The notes: a model not told the origin generated them from the letters alone. 64,000 nucleotides of DNA from Spirosoma aerolatum (GCF_002056795.1 NZ_CP020104.1:2863001-2927000); one strand, 5' to 3'; counted from the stretch's first letter, positions 32,750 to 41,201 are shown. Numbers and translations: made by a program.

Positions 32750-33151
32750 ATGAAAACAATCAAACATATCGCAACAGGACTGATTATGGCTGGAATGCTT
32801 AACGCCTGTACACCTAAAATGAGTTTTGTTACCTCTACCATTGTTCCGGCCGCGAATGGCAAGATAGATGTAACGAAAGACGAAAACAAGAATTACTTAA
32901 CACACCTTAGGGTGTCCAATCTGGCTGATCCCCAGAAACTCACTCCTGCCAGAAACCTATATCTGGTCTGGATGGAATCAGATAACTCGGTCGTCCGAAA
33001 GCTAGGCCAGTTAATGCCATCTGGCAAAACACTTGATGCAGAACTGACTACCACATCGGTAGCCAAGCCGAATGAAATCTTTATTACGGCTGAAGATAAG
33101 GCTGATATCACAAATCCAGAAGGGCAGATCATTTTAACAACTAAACAATAA
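32750..33151 (+). CDS. Small lipoprotein of unknown function
   Basis: 133 residues from ATG 32750. An open frame continues far upstream but only as the out-of-frame shadow of the transporter gene. Signal peptide IATGLIMAGMLNAC predicts lipidation at Cys20. The mature part is a beta-rich domain (MSFVTSTIVPAANGKIDVTK and YLTHLRVSNLADPQKLTPAR, then YLVWMESDNSVVRKLGQL), reminiscent of a fibronectin or Ig-like sandwich; EIFITAEDKADITNPEGQII closes it. 38 bp after the transporter stop, so possibly cotranscribed. Confidence 0.75.
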   Translation: MKTIKHIATGLIMAGMLNACTPKMSFVTSTIVPAANGKIDVTKDENKNYLTHLRVSNLADPQKLTPARNLYLVWMESDNSVVRKLGQLMPSGKTLDAELTTTSVAKPNEIFITAEDKADITNPEGQIILTTKQ

Positions 33152-33244
33152 GGAGAGTTTTCGAAACTGGTTGAGGAAGCTGCTTCGGTCCATAGGAGCG
33201 ATTTTTAGCGGTTAGCTCAGCCAGCTTTAAACCTGGTAAACAGT

Positions 33245-33451
33245 ATGAAAACGCAGAATGAAGAAAACATTATCCGGGCGAAAAAAGCCAGTTCACCCGA
33301 TGGCCTGGAAAACCAGTCGGCAGAAGGTCACAGTGGGGTCAGTAACGAATTACCGGCTGAGGATGTAGCCATGCAGAAGCTACAGAATGACGAATTGGGA
33401 AATAGTCATTTGCCTGGGTCGGATGAGCCAGGTGAAAATGATCTACAATAA
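33245..33451 (+). CDS. Small acidic disordered protein
   Basis: 68 residues, very rich in Glu, Asp, Asn, Ser and Gln, with no hydrophobic core (ENIIRAKKASSPDGLENQSA to HLPGSDEPGENDLQ). It has no signal peptide. Codon use is like its neighbours, the frame has a purine-rich stretch upstream and a strong terminator follows at 33538-33579, which supports a real gene. The composition resembles small stress-induced hydrophilic proteins, but no family is assigned. Confidence 0.55.
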   Translation: MKTQNEENIIRAKKASSPDGLENQSAEGHSGVSNELPAEDVAMQKLQNDELGNSHLPGSDEPGENDLQ

Positions 33452-33537
33452 ACCCCAATCGAAACCTGGACGATAAATCAGACAAAGACAATCCGACCTG
33501 GACCTAAACGAATGGTTAAGGACCAGGAGATAAGAGT

Positions 33538-33579
33538 AAACGGTGGCTTCCGCCAGTAAGGGAGTCACCGTTTCTTTTT
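33538..33579 (+). terminator. Rho-independent terminator
   Basis: AAACGGTG pairs with CACCGTTT around an inner CTTCC/GGGAG stem, followed by CTTTTT. It closes the plus-strand group ending with the 68-residue gene. Confidence 0.88.
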
Positions 33580-33647
33580 GATCAATTTTCGTACATGTCC
33601 GCCCAGCAAAAGGCTCAGAAAAGACTCATGGAGGATCTAATTAGCTG

Positions 33648-33706
33648 TTTCTAAGCTAATTCTAAGAAGACTTTAAGTAGGCTCTAAATCCAAATCAGGA
33701 GCTTTG
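33648..33706 (+). promoter_or_regulatory. Four CTAAG-type direct repeats (11-bp period) before a -7-like box
   Basis: CTAAG at 33651, CTAAG at 33662, TTAAG at 33673 and CTAAA at 33684 are in exact 11-bp register. A weak -7 box GAGCTTTG lies at 33699-33706. The arrangement resembles activation by an OmpR/PhoB-type regulator. The matching array at 30790 suggests a shared regulator. Confidence 0.75.
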
Positions 33707-33732
33707 CCACTGAACAATTAAACTCAACACGT

Positions 33733-34290
33733 ATGAAAGCACTACTTATTGCCACAACTCTGCTATTGACAGCCAGCTCGCTTTGGGCTCAGGACGTAAC
33801 GGTGGAAGCCGACAAAAAACTCAATATCGATTTCAGTAAGTACAAGACTTATGGCTGGGCCTCCCAGGTGGATAGCAAACTCGATCCGGGGTTTTATTTT
33901 TTGAATGACCTGGAATTAAAAGATAGGATTCGAAATGCCGTTCGGTTTGCGATGGATGGCCGGGGCTATAAATACACTCGGCAACATCCCGATCTTCTGG
34001 TCAATTTTCGGGTGTTTGAGAAGCCCGTTTCGATCAAAGGCTATACTGGCTATGGAACAACATATTTTGGAGCCAATGAAGTACGTCAACCCGACGATGA
34101 ATCAACCTTTGAGGTGAAAGCCGGAAGTCTTATCATCAACCTTGTAGAAACTAAAACTGGGCAGGTCGTATGGCGTGGTCTGGCTTCAGGTCTGACAAAC
34201 ACGAATGGGTTTGATCGCGACCAGAATAAAATTAAACAGGCCATAAATTTGATTTTTGAGAAGTATTCGTCTCGGGCCGATGCCTATTAA
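33733..34290 (+). CDS. DUF4136 domain envelope protein
   Basis: 185 residues with a signal peptide ending LWAQ. The DUF4136 pattern is clear: INIDFSKYKTYGWA-type start (DFSKYKTYGWASQVDS), RIRNAVRFAMDGRGYKYTRQ, DLLVNFRVFEK, then SLIINLVETKTGQVVWRGLA and a C-terminal INLIFEKY helix. The Cys that makes many members lipoproteins is absent, so this one is periplasmic. Function of the family is unknown; it is common in envelope-stress regulons. Control by the CTAAG array upstream fits that idea. Confidence 0.9.
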   Translation: MKALLIATTLLLTASSLWAQDVTVEADKKLNIDFSKYKTYGWASQVDSKLDPGFYFLNDLELKDRIRNAVRFAMDGRGYKYTRQHPDLLVNFRVFEKPVSIKGYTGYGTTYFGANEVRQPDDESTFEVKAGSLIINLVETKTGQVVWRGLASGLTNTNGFDRDQNKIKQAINLIFEKYSSRADAY

Positions 34291-34399
34291 AATTGGGCGT
34301 TCCCTGGTGTCTGAACAATCAGGCTGTCAGTTTATTCAGTCACCACCTTTAGAGCAGGGCTGTTAAATGCTCTGGCCACATCGGGTTTTAACCAAATTT

Positions 34400-34508
34400 T
34401 CCCCCAGCCCCTTAAAGGGGGAGAATGTTTGGCGTGAACCGCTCCTCCTTTAGGGAGCTGGGGAATACGGCGGAACTTAACAATCCTGCCTAAAGGGGTT
34501 GGGGTAAA
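34400..34508. repeat. CCCCAGCCCCTTAAAGGGG-type intergenic repeat
   Basis: CCCCAGCCCCTTAAAGGGGGA (34402-34422) pairs with CTCCTTTAGGGAGCTGGGG (34445-34463), and a third related unit CCTAAAGGGGTTGGGG follows at 34489-34504. It lies between convergent genes. Confidence 0.8.
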
Positions 34509-34565
34509 GTACGATTACAAGTTAAAACAGGTACTGGTTTCTGATCAACCTCCGCAAGCAGTTTA

Positions 34566-35504
34566 TTAATTAAACTGTTCCCGAAACGCGAGCGGTGTTT
34601 GCCGGGTCTTTTCCTTGAATAGTTTGCTGAACGATTGTGGGTGCTCGAAGCCCAGTTCATAAGCGATTTCGCTGACGGATAAGCTGGTTGTGGAGAGCTT
34701 TTCTTTGGCTTTTTCGATTAGTTTTTCGTGGATCAGCTGCTGCGTGTTCAGGCCGGTTAGCGAACGTAGCAGATCACTTAAATAGCCCGAAGAGAGGTGC
34801 AGTTGGTCGGCGAGGTATTGAACGGTGGGAATGCCCTTTTCCAGTGAATTGAGTCCATCAAAATAAGTGTTCAGAATCGTATCCAGATTTTCTAATACCG
34901 TATGGTGAACAGGCTTTCGGGTAATGAATTGCCGTTTATAAAAGCGATGGGCGTAGCTTAGCAACAGCTCGATCTGGGAAATGATCACATCCTGACTGAA
35001 CTCGTCGAGCCGGTTGTGTAATTCTTCTTCCAGATTTCGGAAAAGGGCCAGAATAACCTCTTTTTCCTTGTCCGACAGGTGAAGGGCTTCCTGAACAGAG
35101 TACGAGAAAAAAGTATACTGCCTGATTTTTTCGGCAAGCGGGTAGTTGAGCAGAAAATCGGGATGGATCAGCAACGAAATCTGCTGATTGGTACACCTTT
35201 TCTCACCATTACTGGTTTCATCGTCGCTACTGCCGATAAGCTGGTTGGGAGCTGCAAAAAATAATCCGCCCTCGTTGTAATCGAAATGAGTCTGGCCATA
35301 CCGCAGGATACCTCCCAAATAAGGCCGAAACGAGATTTTGTAAAAGCTCAGCACATGCCTGGGTAAGGGTTCTGAACCTTCCAATGGCTGGTCGACACCG
35401 TTGAACAGCGTGATCAAGGGGTGCAACGGAGCCGGAAGCCCGGTAGCTTTTGAGGCTTCGGACAGCGATTCAAATCGTATGGGGGCGGTTTCTGCTTTTT
35501 TCAT
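34566..35504 (-). CDS. AraC-family regulator (paralogue A)
   Basis: 312 residues. The N-terminal 200 residues form a cupin-type sensor fold specific to this paralogue group (GLPAPLHPLITLFNGVDQPL, YGQTHFDYNEGGLFFAAPNQ, LLIHPDFLLNYPLAEKIR). The C-terminal 100 residues are the double helix-turn-helix: VQYLADQLHLSSGYLSDLLR and SLSVSEIAYELGFEHPQSFS then KLFKEKTRQTPLAFREQF. It is encoded next to an SDR gene on the same strand, which it probably activates. Two close paralogues lie at 36569-37477 and 39211-40134. Confidence 0.93.
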   Translation of the reverse strand: MKKAETAPIRFESLSEASKATGLPAPLHPLITLFNGVDQPLEGSEPLPRHVLSFYKISFRPYLGGILRYGQTHFDYNEGGLFFAAPNQLIGSSDDETSNGEKRCTNQQISLLIHPDFLLNYPLAEKIRQYTFFSYSVQEALHLSDKEKEVILALFRNLEEELHNRLDEFSQDVIISQIELLLSYAHRFYKRQFITRKPVHHTVLENLDTILNTYFDGLNSLEKGIPTVQYLADQLHLSSGYLSDLLRSLTGLNTQQLIHEKLIEKAKEKLSTTSLSVSEIAYELGFEHPQSFSKLFKEKTRQTPLAFREQFN

Positions 35505-35522
35505 GAATCAATGGTACAACTA

Positions 35523-35568
35523 TTTTGTCATCCCTCCTGCGACTACGCGTCCCGGTCGGGATGACAAA
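35523..35568. repeat. Shortened TGTCAT palindrome
   Basis: TTTTGTCATCCC...GGGATGACAAA with a compressed centre; a deleted member of the intergenic palindrome family, between AraC paralogue A and its SDR neighbour. Confidence 0.8.
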
Positions 35569-35575
35569 TGTCGAA

Positions 35576-36436
35576 TTACCCTTGGGCCGCATTCGAAATA
35601 CTTGCCCAGGCTTCCCAGGTTGCTATGCGTTGGGCATACGCCTTACGAACTTCTGGTAATGTATGACTTCCCAGAAACAGCCGCAAAGGCGGATTTGGGG
35701 TATCGACTACGCTGAAGATCGCTTCGGGTGTGGCTTCAGGATTGCCGCGTTCCAACGCCCGAAGGCTGCCGAAAAAGGCCGCTTTAAAGTCATCGTAAAC
35801 CGGGAGACTATCCGCAAACTTCAACGAGTCCTGACTACCAAACTCCGTGGCATAGGCTCCAGGTTCAATAATGGTCACGTCGATGCCAAATGGCTTGACC
35901 TCCGCTGCCAGACTTTCGTGAATGGCTTCGAACGCCCATTTCGACGAACAGTAATAGCCAATGACCGGATACGTGACGTGCCCTAACGAACTGGATGTGC
36001 CCAGAATGTGCCCTTTACCTTGTTTGCGCAATAGCGGCAAAGCAGCCTGAATAACCGAAACGGGCCCTAACACATTGGTATCGTACAGTGCCCGGATGTT
36101 ATCGGCGGAGGCTTCTTCAATGGTTCCGATCAGCGAGTAACCGGCATTATTGAAAACAATATCCAGTCTGCCAAAATGGGCATGCGCTGTATCAACGGCC
36201 GATTTTACCTGGTCGGCATTGGTCACATCTAAGGCCAATGTCAATACGCGATCACCGTATTTCTCGTTCAGGTCGGCCAGGCTTTCGACGTTGCGGGCGG
36301 TGGCCGCTACTTTATCCCCCCGTTGCAGGGCCGCTTCGGTCCATACTCGCCCAAACCCTCTGGAAGACCCGGTGATGAACCATACTTTTTCTGCTTTATT
36401 GCCGCTATTGACTGCATTTTTCTCTTGTTGTACCAT
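35576..36436 (-). CDS. Classical SDR oxidoreductase next to AraC paralogue A
   Basis: 286 residues from ATG 36436; the frame also offers GTG 36448. Cofactor motif VWFITGSSRGFGRVWTEAAL with Arg in the TARN loop indicates NADP(H). The NNAGYSLIG motif, catalytic Ser in LGTSSSLG and YYCSSKWA supply the Asn-Ser-Tyr-Lys set. C-terminal region (VTIIEPGAYATEFG) is typical of the retinol-dehydrogenase-like SDR group. Substrate unknown. Lies upstream of AraC paralogue A on the same strand, separated by about 70 bp containing a shortened palindrome. Confidence 0.93.
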   Translation of the reverse strand: MVQQEKNAVNSGNKAEKVWFITGSSRGFGRVWTEAALQRGDKVAATARNVESLADLNEKYGDRVLTLALDVTNADQVKSAVDTAHAHFGRLDIVFNNAGYSLIGTIEEASADNIRALYDTNVLGPVSVIQAALPLLRKQGKGHILGTSSSLGHVTYPVIGYYCSSKWAFEAIHESLAAEVKPFGIDVTIIEPGAYATEFGSQDSLKFADSLPVYDDFKAAFFGSLRALERGNPEATPEAIFSVVDTPNPPLRLFLGSHTLPEVRKAYAQRIATWEAWASISNAAQG

Positions 36437-36568
36437 GATTATTTTCACTTAAATAAACGATAGTACAAAGGTCAGCAGGTGCCCGCCAGGGAATGTAGTC
36501 TAATTGCGGTTCGTTGTAGTCAATTTGCGGGTTGGTTTCTGTGTCTATTCTTGAATCACCAAAAGGCA

Positions 36569-37477
36569 TCAGTTAAACTGCTCCCGAAAGGCCAGTGGGG
36601 TTTGGTTGGTCTTCTCCTTAAATAATTTACTGAACGATTGCGGATGCTCAAAACCCAGTTCGTACGCAATTTCTGAAACGGATAATTGAGTGGTGGAAAG
36701 CTGCTCCTTTGCTTTTTCGATCAGTTTCTCGTGAATGTATTGCTGCGTACTCAGGCCAGTTAATGTTTTCAGTAACCCTCTCAGGTAGCTTTGGGAAATG
36801 TTCAGGTTGTCGGAAATATACTGCACCGTAGGCAATCCTTTGGAAAACAACGCTTCGTTGTTGAAATAATCCGTCATCAGTTATTCCAGTCGGTCGAGTA
36901 CCTGATGATTGGTTTTTTTTCGGGTCAGGAACTGGCGTTGATAAAAGCGTTCGGCGTAGTTGAGTAAGGTTTCAAGGTGCGAAATGATAATGTTCTGACT
37001 GAACGTGTCAATGTTGTTCTGATACTCCGTTTGAATGTTTGCGACAATGCCATTCACGATTGATTTTTCTTTGTCGGACAGAAACAGCGCTTCGTGTACG
37101 GTATAGCTAAAAAATTCATACTTCCTGATGGTCTTGGCCAGGGACGTGCCCCACAGGAAATCGGGATGGATGAGCAGAATCCAACCCGACAAATCATCGT
37201 CCGGTTCGGGACCGGCACCGCGCAGAATCTGATTGGGGGCTACAAAATAGAGCATGCCTTCGTCGAAATCGTAGGTCTGTTGCCCGTAAAAAAGTTTGTT
37301 CGTAAACCCTTTTTTTAGCGATATATAATAGAAGTCGAACAGCGCACTCAGCTCGCCGGTGAAGTCGGGCATCTTCAGGTCGGCGTAGTTCAACAGGCTG
37401 ATGAGGGGGTGTTCGGGAGCGGGTAAGCCCAATATACGATGGGCTTCGGGTATGGTTTTTATTTTCAGGGGCGCCAT
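36569..37477 (-). pseudogene. AraC-family regulator (paralogue B) broken by an in-frame stop
   Basis: Two open segments, 36881-37477 (198 residues, sensor part) and 36569-36877 (102 residues, DNA-binding part), lie in the same frame and are separated by one TAA (36883-36881) in ...CTG GAA TAA CTG ATG.... The intact paralogues read ERLEIILNEY or ENLDTILNTY at this point; here it is DRLE-stop-LMTDY. Joined, the length (about 301 residues) equals that of paralogues A and C. The DNA-binding half has VQYISDNLNISQSYLRGLLK and LSVSEIAYELGFEHPQSF intact. The downstream ATG at 36877 could still make a free DNA-binding domain. No shift in frame is involved. A sequencing error is possible. Confidence 0.88.
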
Positions 37478-37483
37478 ATCGTA

Positions 37484-37843
37484 TCAGACGTTTTTGACGA
37501 ACGGATAACGCAGCCAGATCATGACTAGCGGCATGATTAAAAACGGAATTTCCATCAGGACCATGCTAAAATGACCGGCTCTCACCGCTAATGCCATGAT
37601 AAGCAATATCGACATGGCATTCAGCACATTGCCGAGGAAAAAGGTTTGCGGAATGAGCAGCAGAACCCCTATCAGAATTGTTAAACCCCCGAAGAATGGA
37701 ACTATCGATTCGCTGATACCGAGTTCATGCATCATTTTCATTGATTCGGGATGGTTTCGATAATTGAACGTGTCCCAACCGTGTTTGAATGCCAGAACGA
37801 CCGACACGGCCAGTAATACTAAGGCAATGATATTTTTTACCAT
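37484..37843 (-). CDS. DoxX-like four-helix membrane protein
   Basis: 119 residues with four membrane helices (IIALVLLAVSVVLAFKHGWD, IVPFFGGLTILIGVLLLI, LGNVLNAMSILLIMALAV, EIPFLIMPLVMIWL), the layout of the DoxX-like family. Function in this family is loosely tied to redox or membrane stress. It lies between AraC paralogue B and an SDR gene, 2 bp after the SDR stop and 6 bp before the AraC frame, so the three appear to be one operon. Confidence 0.85.
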   Translation of the reverse strand: MVKNIIALVLLAVSVVLAFKHGWDTFNYRNHPESMKMMHELGISESIVPFFGGLTILIGVLLLIPQTFFLGNVLNAMSILLIMALAVRAGHFSMVLMEIPFLIMPLVMIWLRYPFVKNV

Positions 37844-37845
37844 GA

Positions 37846-38625
37846 CTATCCGTTGGTTTGTGCTTTAAGTTTTCCAAATTCCCGGTGGCCGAATTTGATC
37901 ATCTGGCCGGGTGCAATTCGGCTCATTGCCTTGATGACATTGATCAGAAACGGCTTGATCTCTAAGGTATCGTTTTTGAGGGCTTTTACCACCACATGTA
38001 CCATCTTATCTACGTCCATCATCATAGCTGGATTAGGCTGTACGGCCCAGTCGTTTTGCAGGTTGGTGTTTACACCCGGTGGTATCATTTCAAACACCTT
38101 TACATTCGTATCTTCCAACTGCAATCGCAGGGCTTGCGTATAGGCCCGAACGCCAGCTTTGGTTGCACTGTAAATGGGAGCCGACGAGTAGGGCATAAAG
38201 GCAATGCCCGATGAAACATTGACGATGGCAGCTGAGGTTTGTTTCAGCAGATGAGGAAGAAATTGATGTACCATCTGGATCGTTCCCGACAGGTTGGTAT
38301 CGATTTCGCGGGTAATATTTTCCAGGTCCATCGAACGGTCTTGCAGGTCAATCAGCCGCATGGCTCCGGCATTGTTGACGACGATATTGAGGGCTGGAAA
38401 TTGTCTGGTAACCTCGTTGTACAACTGTTTGATATCGCCAGATTTACTGACATCGCTCTGAACCGTGTATACGTTGGGGAACTGATCCTTTGTTCGGAGT
38501 AAAGCATCAGGGTTGCGGCCCGTTATGATGAGAGTTGTACCGAGTTCGGTAAGTTGTTTTACCAGCTCCAGACCGATACCGCTGGTGCCGCCCGTGATGA
38601 GTACAGTGCTATTTTTTAAGTCCAT
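37846..38625 (-). CDS. Classical SDR oxidoreductase (DltE-like)
   Basis: 259 residues from ATG 38625 (MDLKNSTVLITGG), the usual start for this subgroup; ATG 38652 is an in-frame alternative. Cofactor motif ITGGTSGIGLELVKQL, NNAG motif VVNNAGAM, catalytic Ser in VNVSSGIAF and YSATKAGV. The C-terminal part includes EMIPPGVNTNL. NADP(H) is suggested by TGRNPDAL. Begins the operon SDR - DoxX-like - AraC paralogue B. Substrate unknown. Confidence 0.92.
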   Translation of the reverse strand: MDLKNSTVLITGGTSGIGLELVKQLTELGTTLIITGRNPDALLRTKDQFPNVYTVQSDVSKSGDIKQLYNEVTRQFPALNIVVNNAGAMRLIDLQDRSMDLENITREIDTNLSGTIQMVHQFLPHLLKQTSAAIVNVSSGIAFMPYSSAPIYSATKAGVRAYTQALRLQLEDTNVKVFEMIPPGVNTNLQNDWAVQPNPAMMMDVDKMVHVVVKALKNDTLEIKPFLINVIKAMSRIAPGQMIKFGHREFGKLKAQTNG

Positions 38626-38966
38626 TTTTTGCCGTATTGGTTGATGAGACAAAGGTCTGCACGCAGCCAGACACCGACGTAGCCAAAGCGACTTTTGCTG
38701 TAGTCAAAAGTTAAATGGTAAATGTAACCCCTTCTGGAGAAGATATAGTTAACGGGAAGCTAGTTAGTAAGCTGCCGGGGGCGACAGGTTTTCTGTCGAC
38801 AAAACGGAGATGAACCAGCGATTTGTGAACTAGCTGGATTCTGGTGAGGAATTGCGAAATTCTACCCGCGATTAGTGTCTAAACCAGGCGCTCCCTAATT
38901 TTTATAACTTAACGAGGGTAAACAATCCAGCCTGAATGCCTAACTGGTAACAAGTTTCGTTGCGCA

Positions 38967-39055
38967 ATGGCCCGGATTCCTAACTTTCATACCATCACCG
39001 ATTTTTTTCGCGTTTACGGATTAGGGGAGCCCCTTCATCCTTACGTATGGATAAA
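38967..39055 (+). pseudogene. 5' remnant of an AraC-family gene of the same paralogue group
   Basis: ARIPNFHTITDFFRVYGLGE then PLHPYVWI aligns with the first residues of AraC paralogue C (IKTITEFHHLRELPKPKHPL then ISI) and paralogue A. Similarity stops after about 30 codons, some 30 bp before the palindrome at 39086. No later part of the gene is present. It is on the plus strand, opposite to the intact copies. Confidence 0.7.
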
Positions 39056-39085
39056 TAGAACCTGTGTAGATGTTCGTGCCAGTAG

Positions 39086-39178
39086 CCTTTTTGTCATGCC
39101 GAGGAACGAGGCATTTTTGGACTCTGATTATTCATCGGCGCTTCCGAAGATGCCTCGTTCCTCGGCATGACAAAAAGG
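39086..39178. repeat. TGTCATGCCGA palindrome (28-bp perfect arms)
   Basis: Arms 39086-39113 and 39151-39178 (CCTTTTTGTCATGCCGAGGA...) are exact complements. Sits between the AraC remnant and the 3' end of AraC paralogue C. Confidence 0.95.
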
Positions 39179-39210
39179 TTGAATAGCCTCTACACAACCA
39201 TCGATCGACC

Positions 39211-40134
39211 TTAGTTAAACCGCTCCCGAAATTCCAATGGGCTTTGGTGGGTCTTGCTTTTGAATAATCGGCTGAAGGACTGCGGCTGTTCGAACCCCAG
39301 TTCATAGGCGATTTCTGAAACCGACAGATGAGTGGTGGATAGGCGTTCTTTCGCTTTTTCGATCACCTTTTCGTGGATCATTTGCTGCGTCGATTGGCCG
39401 GTCAGTTGTTTCAGCAGACTACGCAGGTAACCGGGCGAAACGTGCAGATTTTCTGCAATATACTGCACCGAAGGCAGCCCTTGCAGCATGAGCTTTTCGC
39501 TGTTGATATACTCGTTCAGGATAATTTCCAGCCGCTCCAGAATCTCGTGGTTTACCTTTTGGCGGGTAATAAACTGTCGCTGGTAGAAACGGTCGGAGTA
39601 GTGCAGCAGCGTTTCCAGCTGCGATACAATGATGGACTGACTAAACGCATCGATCCTGTCCTGGTATTCGTCGTCGATGATGCGGATGATCTGGTTCATT
39701 TTCTGCTCTTCAGCTTCCGACAAAAACAGCGCTTCGTTGACCGTGTAGTCGAAAAAAGCGTACTTCTTACTGGTCGATGCCAGCGAGGTATTCCACAGAA
39801 AATCGGGATGGATCAGGAGCATCCAGCCAGACGGTCCTCGGGTATCTTCATCGAACTGAACGCTGAACACCTGGTTTGGGGCCATGAAAAACATCACGCC
39901 ATCGTTGAAATCGTACTGATACGTTTGCTGGCCGTATTTGTACGTATGGTTCATTCCCCGCTTCAGCGAAATAGTATAAAAGTCGAACACCAGGTGTTCA
40001 ACGCCTTTTCCCAGCCGTTTTTTAAACGTATCAAAATGAACAATACTGATGAGTGGATGCTTCGGCTTCGGTAGCTCCCGCAAGTGGTGAAACTCGGTAA
40101 TGGTCTTGATCCGGTGAGGCCCCAGGCTGTTCAT
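39211..40134 (-). CDS. AraC-family regulator (paralogue C)
   Basis: 307 residues. Sensor half as in paralogues A and B (YGQQTYQYDFNDGVMFFMAP, WMLLIHPDFLWNTSLASTS, FFDYTVNEALFLSEAEEQ), then a linker RLEIILNEYINSE and the double helix-turn-helix (VQYIAENLHVSPGYLRSLLK, LSVSEIAYELGFEQPQSFSR). It is the closest intact relative of the broken paralogue B. It follows the epimerase-like SDR gene on the same strand after a palindrome; it may control that gene. Ligand unknown. Confidence 0.93.
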   Translation of the reverse strand: MNSLGPHRIKTITEFHHLRELPKPKHPLISIVHFDTFKKRLGKGVEHLVFDFYTISLKRGMNHTYKYGQQTYQYDFNDGVMFFMAPNQVFSVQFDEDTRGPSGWMLLIHPDFLWNTSLASTSKKYAFFDYTVNEALFLSEAEEQKMNQIIRIIDDEYQDRIDAFSQSIIVSQLETLLHYSDRFYQRQFITRQKVNHEILERLEIILNEYINSEKLMLQGLPSVQYIAENLHVSPGYLRSLLKQLTGQSTQQMIHEKVIEKAKERLSTTHLSVSEIAYELGFEQPQSFSRLFKSKTHQSPLEFRERFN

Positions 40135-40197
40135 AGCTTAAAGATAGCAAGTGAATGATAGATAAAACTGAGATTGTCGACTGGATATTCGGTTAGA

Positions 40198-40290
40198 TTT
40201 TCTGTCATCCCGACGGCAGGAGGGATCTTCGGTAATGAACTAAAAAAACGTTCTACCGAAGATCCCTCCTGCCGTCGGGATGACAGAAAA
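40198..40290. repeat. TGTCATCCCGA palindrome (37-bp perfect arms)
   Basis: Arms 40198-40234 and 40254-40290 are exact complements with a 19-nt loop, the longest perfect example in the window. It lies between the SDR gene at 40299 and AraC paralogue C and could act as terminator for the SDR gene. Confidence 0.97.
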
Positions 40291-40298
40291 TGCCAGTA

Positions 40299-41201
40299 CT
40301 ACTGCGCAGGAAAATACACATCGCCCCGCAAGTCGTCCATCAGGCTTGGGTGGGTAGGGTGCCAGTCCAGCATTGCTTGTGTGATGGCACTGGACGACGG
40401 GTTATTGAAGGACGCAAAATGCTGGAACCAGCCAAAATAGGACGGTGCTTCTTCAAACGTCAGCGATACAACTGGTAGATTGAGTTTTGCAGCAATGGCC
40501 TCCGCGATCTGGCGCGTCGATACTCCCTGATCGGCCACCGCGTGGTACCGGGTACCGCTGGGTGCTTCCTTTTCCAGTGCCAGCCTATAGAGTCGGGCGG
40601 CATCCAGTCGGTGGACACCTGGCCACACATTGGACCCTCCGTTGATAACGGCTACTTTCCCATGTTGCCGGGCCAGATTGATAAGGATAGGGACGAAGCC
40701 ATACGCATCACCCTCGCCATGCACTGAAGGCGACAGTCTTACGACTGATACGCGAATGCCCTGAGCCGCCACGACATCCACCGCCAGTTCGGTAGCCGAA
40801 CGCGGATTGTGAGTGGTCCCTTGTAAGCGCATATCTTCGGTCAGCAACTCGTTCCCATTGATTACGGCTGTGCCGGAGGTGACTACAAACGGCTTGTCGG
40901 TGCCCAGTAGGGCCTGACCCATGGTTTCGATAACCGTTTTGTCGATGGCACACACGTCCGCAAAGCGGGTAAAATCGTGGATAAAACCCAGGTGGATAAC
41001 GCCATCTGCCGCAGTAACTCCGGCTTTCAGACTGTCCAGATCGGTTAAGTCGCCGGGGTGGGGTGTCACGCCGAACGATAGGAGTTTCTGGGCTGCCGCT
41101 TCCGAGCGGGCGAGTCCCGTTACCTGATGTCCGGCTGCAATCAATTCTTTTACGACGGCCGATCCAATAAATCCGGTTGCGCCTGTTACGAATACGTTCA
41201 T
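40299..41201 (-). CDS. Extended-SDR NAD-dependent epimerase/dehydratase-like protein
   Basis: 300 residues. Extended-SDR dinucleotide motif MNVFVTGATGFIGSAVVKEL, NADP-type TGLARSEAAAQKL, and GVIHLGFIHDF in place of the usual substrate loop. The catalytic position has Thr-Ser (VVTSGTAVI), but the canonical YxxxK is replaced by a NPRSATELAV segment, so catalysis may be atypical; the nearest family is the atypical SDR5-like group. C-terminal FQHFASFNNPSSSAITQAML is a common ending in this group. No substrate predicted. Codirectional with AraC paralogue C. Confidence 0.85.
   Translation of the reverse strand: MNVFVTGATGFIGSAVVKELIAAGHQVTGLARSEAAAQKLLSFGVTPHPGDLTDLDSLKAGVTAADGVIHLGFIHDFTRFADVCAIDKTVIETMGQALLGTDKPFVVTSGTAVINGNELLTEDMRLQGTTHNPRSATELAVDVVAAQGIRVSVVRLSPSVHGEGDAYGFVPILINLARQHGKVAVINGGSNVWPGVHRLDAARLYRLALEKEAPSGTRYHAVADQGVSTRQIAEAIAAKLNLPVVSLTFEEAPSYFGWFQHFASFNNPSSSAITQAMLDWHPTHPSLMDDLRGDVYFPAQ

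Larger units (their letters stand above)
38626..39210. other. Intergenic stretch with an AraC remnant and a palindrome
   Basis: The left 340 bp show nothing I can assign beyond the SDR promoter region. The right part has the AraC 5' fragment (38967-39055) followed by the 28-bp-armed palindrome at 39086-39178, which ends it. Confidence 0.6.

Noticed and set aside
39373..40074. 233-residue plus-strand open frame
   Set aside because: It lies fully antisense to AraC paralogue C, which has clear domain motifs; no start signal or family match for the plus-strand product.
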